Assembly (NCBI GenBank): GCA_963732375.1
Contig: CAVSZE010000013.1
Location: 186,001 to 250,000, forward strand
Source of the DNA: RPQJ01 sp963732375
GTDB taxonomy: Bacteria; Pseudomonadota; Gammaproteobacteria; Steroidobacterales; Steroidobacteraceae
Reading direction: 5' to 3'
DNA length: 64,000 bases
The position numbers were made by a program, and so were the translations under genes. The notes beneath the pieces are model-generated. The model saw only the letters and a list, made by a program, of their open reading frames with translations, had not been told where the DNA came from and ran no database searches. Shown here piece after piece: positions 63,628-64,000 of this stretch. Every line of letters starts with the position of its first letter. The stretch's first letter is position 1.

Positions 63628-64000
63628 ATGCCCCAATTGATTCTGCTGCCGCATATGGTTCTGTCGCGACTCAAGGCGTTTGCGATCGCAATGTCGAGCG
63701 TGTGCGCACTATTGGCGTTCACCTCCGCAGCACATGCCCAGGACATCGAGCCGCGTGCCTACTCCAACGCGCCGGTCGGCGTGAATTTCCTGATCGGCGG
63801 GTATGCGTACACGGATGGCGGCCTGTCGTTCGACAGTTCCCTGCCCCTGACCGACCCCAAGCTATCGACGTCCAACGCCCTTGTTGGTTACGCGCGGGTG
63901 CTGGATCTCTGGGGCAAGTCCGCCAAGTTCGACGTCAGCGCCCCATTCAGCTGGCTTTCCGGCTCCGCCGACTACGACGGCCAGGTGATACGGCGCAGTG
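63628..64000 (+). CDS. Outer-membrane transporter-like protein, start only
   Basis: The 5' end of a gene cut by the window edge; about 124 residues are visible. A signal peptide (AIAMSSVCALLAFTSAAHAQ) precedes NAPVGVNFLIGGYAYTDGGL and further strands that resemble the MetA-pathway-of-phenol-degradation type outer-membrane barrel family. It probably forms a barrel. The rest of the gene is not visible. Confidence 0.65.
   Translation, partial: MPQLILLPHMVLSRLKAFAIAMSSVCALLAFTSAAHAQDIEPRAYSNAPVGVNFLIGGYAYTDGGLSFDSSLPLTDPKLSTSNALVGYARVLDLWGKSAKFDVSAPFSWLSGSADYDGQVIRRS

Overview
The window is a 64 kb piece of a high-GC (roughly 65 percent by eye) proteobacterial chromosome, most likely a gammaproteobacterium. 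Supporting signs are the hslU, DUF971, ubiE, ubiJ, ubiB order, a GspA/GspB pair, tripartite RND efflux, lipoproteins with clear lipoboxes, YgiQ, YebC and two kinds of palindromic REP-like repeat. No rRNA, tRNA, CRISPR array, prophage or complete insertion sequence was seen. The strain cannot be named from this sequence.

Layout. 1-5.0 kb (+): HslU, then ubiquinone biosynthesis UbiE, UbiJ and UbiB. 5.0-7.3 kb (-): a tightly overlapping set of VanY-type peptidase, ion channel, DUF2007 protein and hotdog thioesterase-like protein. 7.5-10.2 kb (+): a membrane PAS-GGDEF-EAL protein and a glutathione transferase. 10.5-18.6 kb (-): the Kdp potassium-pump operon, with a tiny extra membrane ORF ahead of kdpF and with kdpC and kdpD broken by several frame changes. 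19-23.6 kb (+): DUF885 protein, beta-propeller lipoprotein, TMEM175-like channel, a deleted yjbQ remnant and a DJ-1/PfpI protein. 23.7-27.9 kb (-): an alpha/beta hydrolase and a complete Mla/MCE-type lipid ABC transporter. 28-36.5 kb (+): a Kef-type antiporter, then TetR, TolC, adaptor and RND pump. 36.6-37.2 kb (-): a 51-residue membrane peptide with a GntR regulator and a perfect 26-bp palindrome. 37.4-46.9 kb (+): malate dehydrogenase, KimA-like APC permease, DUF4286-DUF3667 fusion, DNA polymerase IV, GspA/GspB and a trans-sulfuration enzyme. 46.9-50.2 kb: rhodanese, RidA, LysR regulator, EEP-family phosphoesterase-like protein and an unrecognised gene. 50.5-56.7 kb: a receiver-TM-TonB fusion, beta-CASP hydrolase, a large sensor with a degenerate HD-GYP domain and a host-attachment-like protein. 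56.8-64 kb: DUF4136 lipoprotein, redoxin, YdcZ-type transporter, bactofilin-like lipoprotein, methyltransferase, YebC, YgiQ and the start of an outer-membrane protein.

Functional themes are quinone synthesis, potassium homeostasis (Kdp, KimA-like permease, Kef-type antiporter, two small channels), envelope lipid and efflux transport, and cyclic-di-GMP or two-component signalling.

The least ordinary items are: a 46-bp perfect palindrome read through in frame inside ygiQ, with a sister copy forming the yebC stop codon; the receiver-TonB fusion; frameshifts clustered in kdpC/kdpD while the rest of the operon is intact; the GntR/51-aa/palindrome unit; a tetra-cysteine TetR regulator; and a yjbQ gene shortened across a short repeat.
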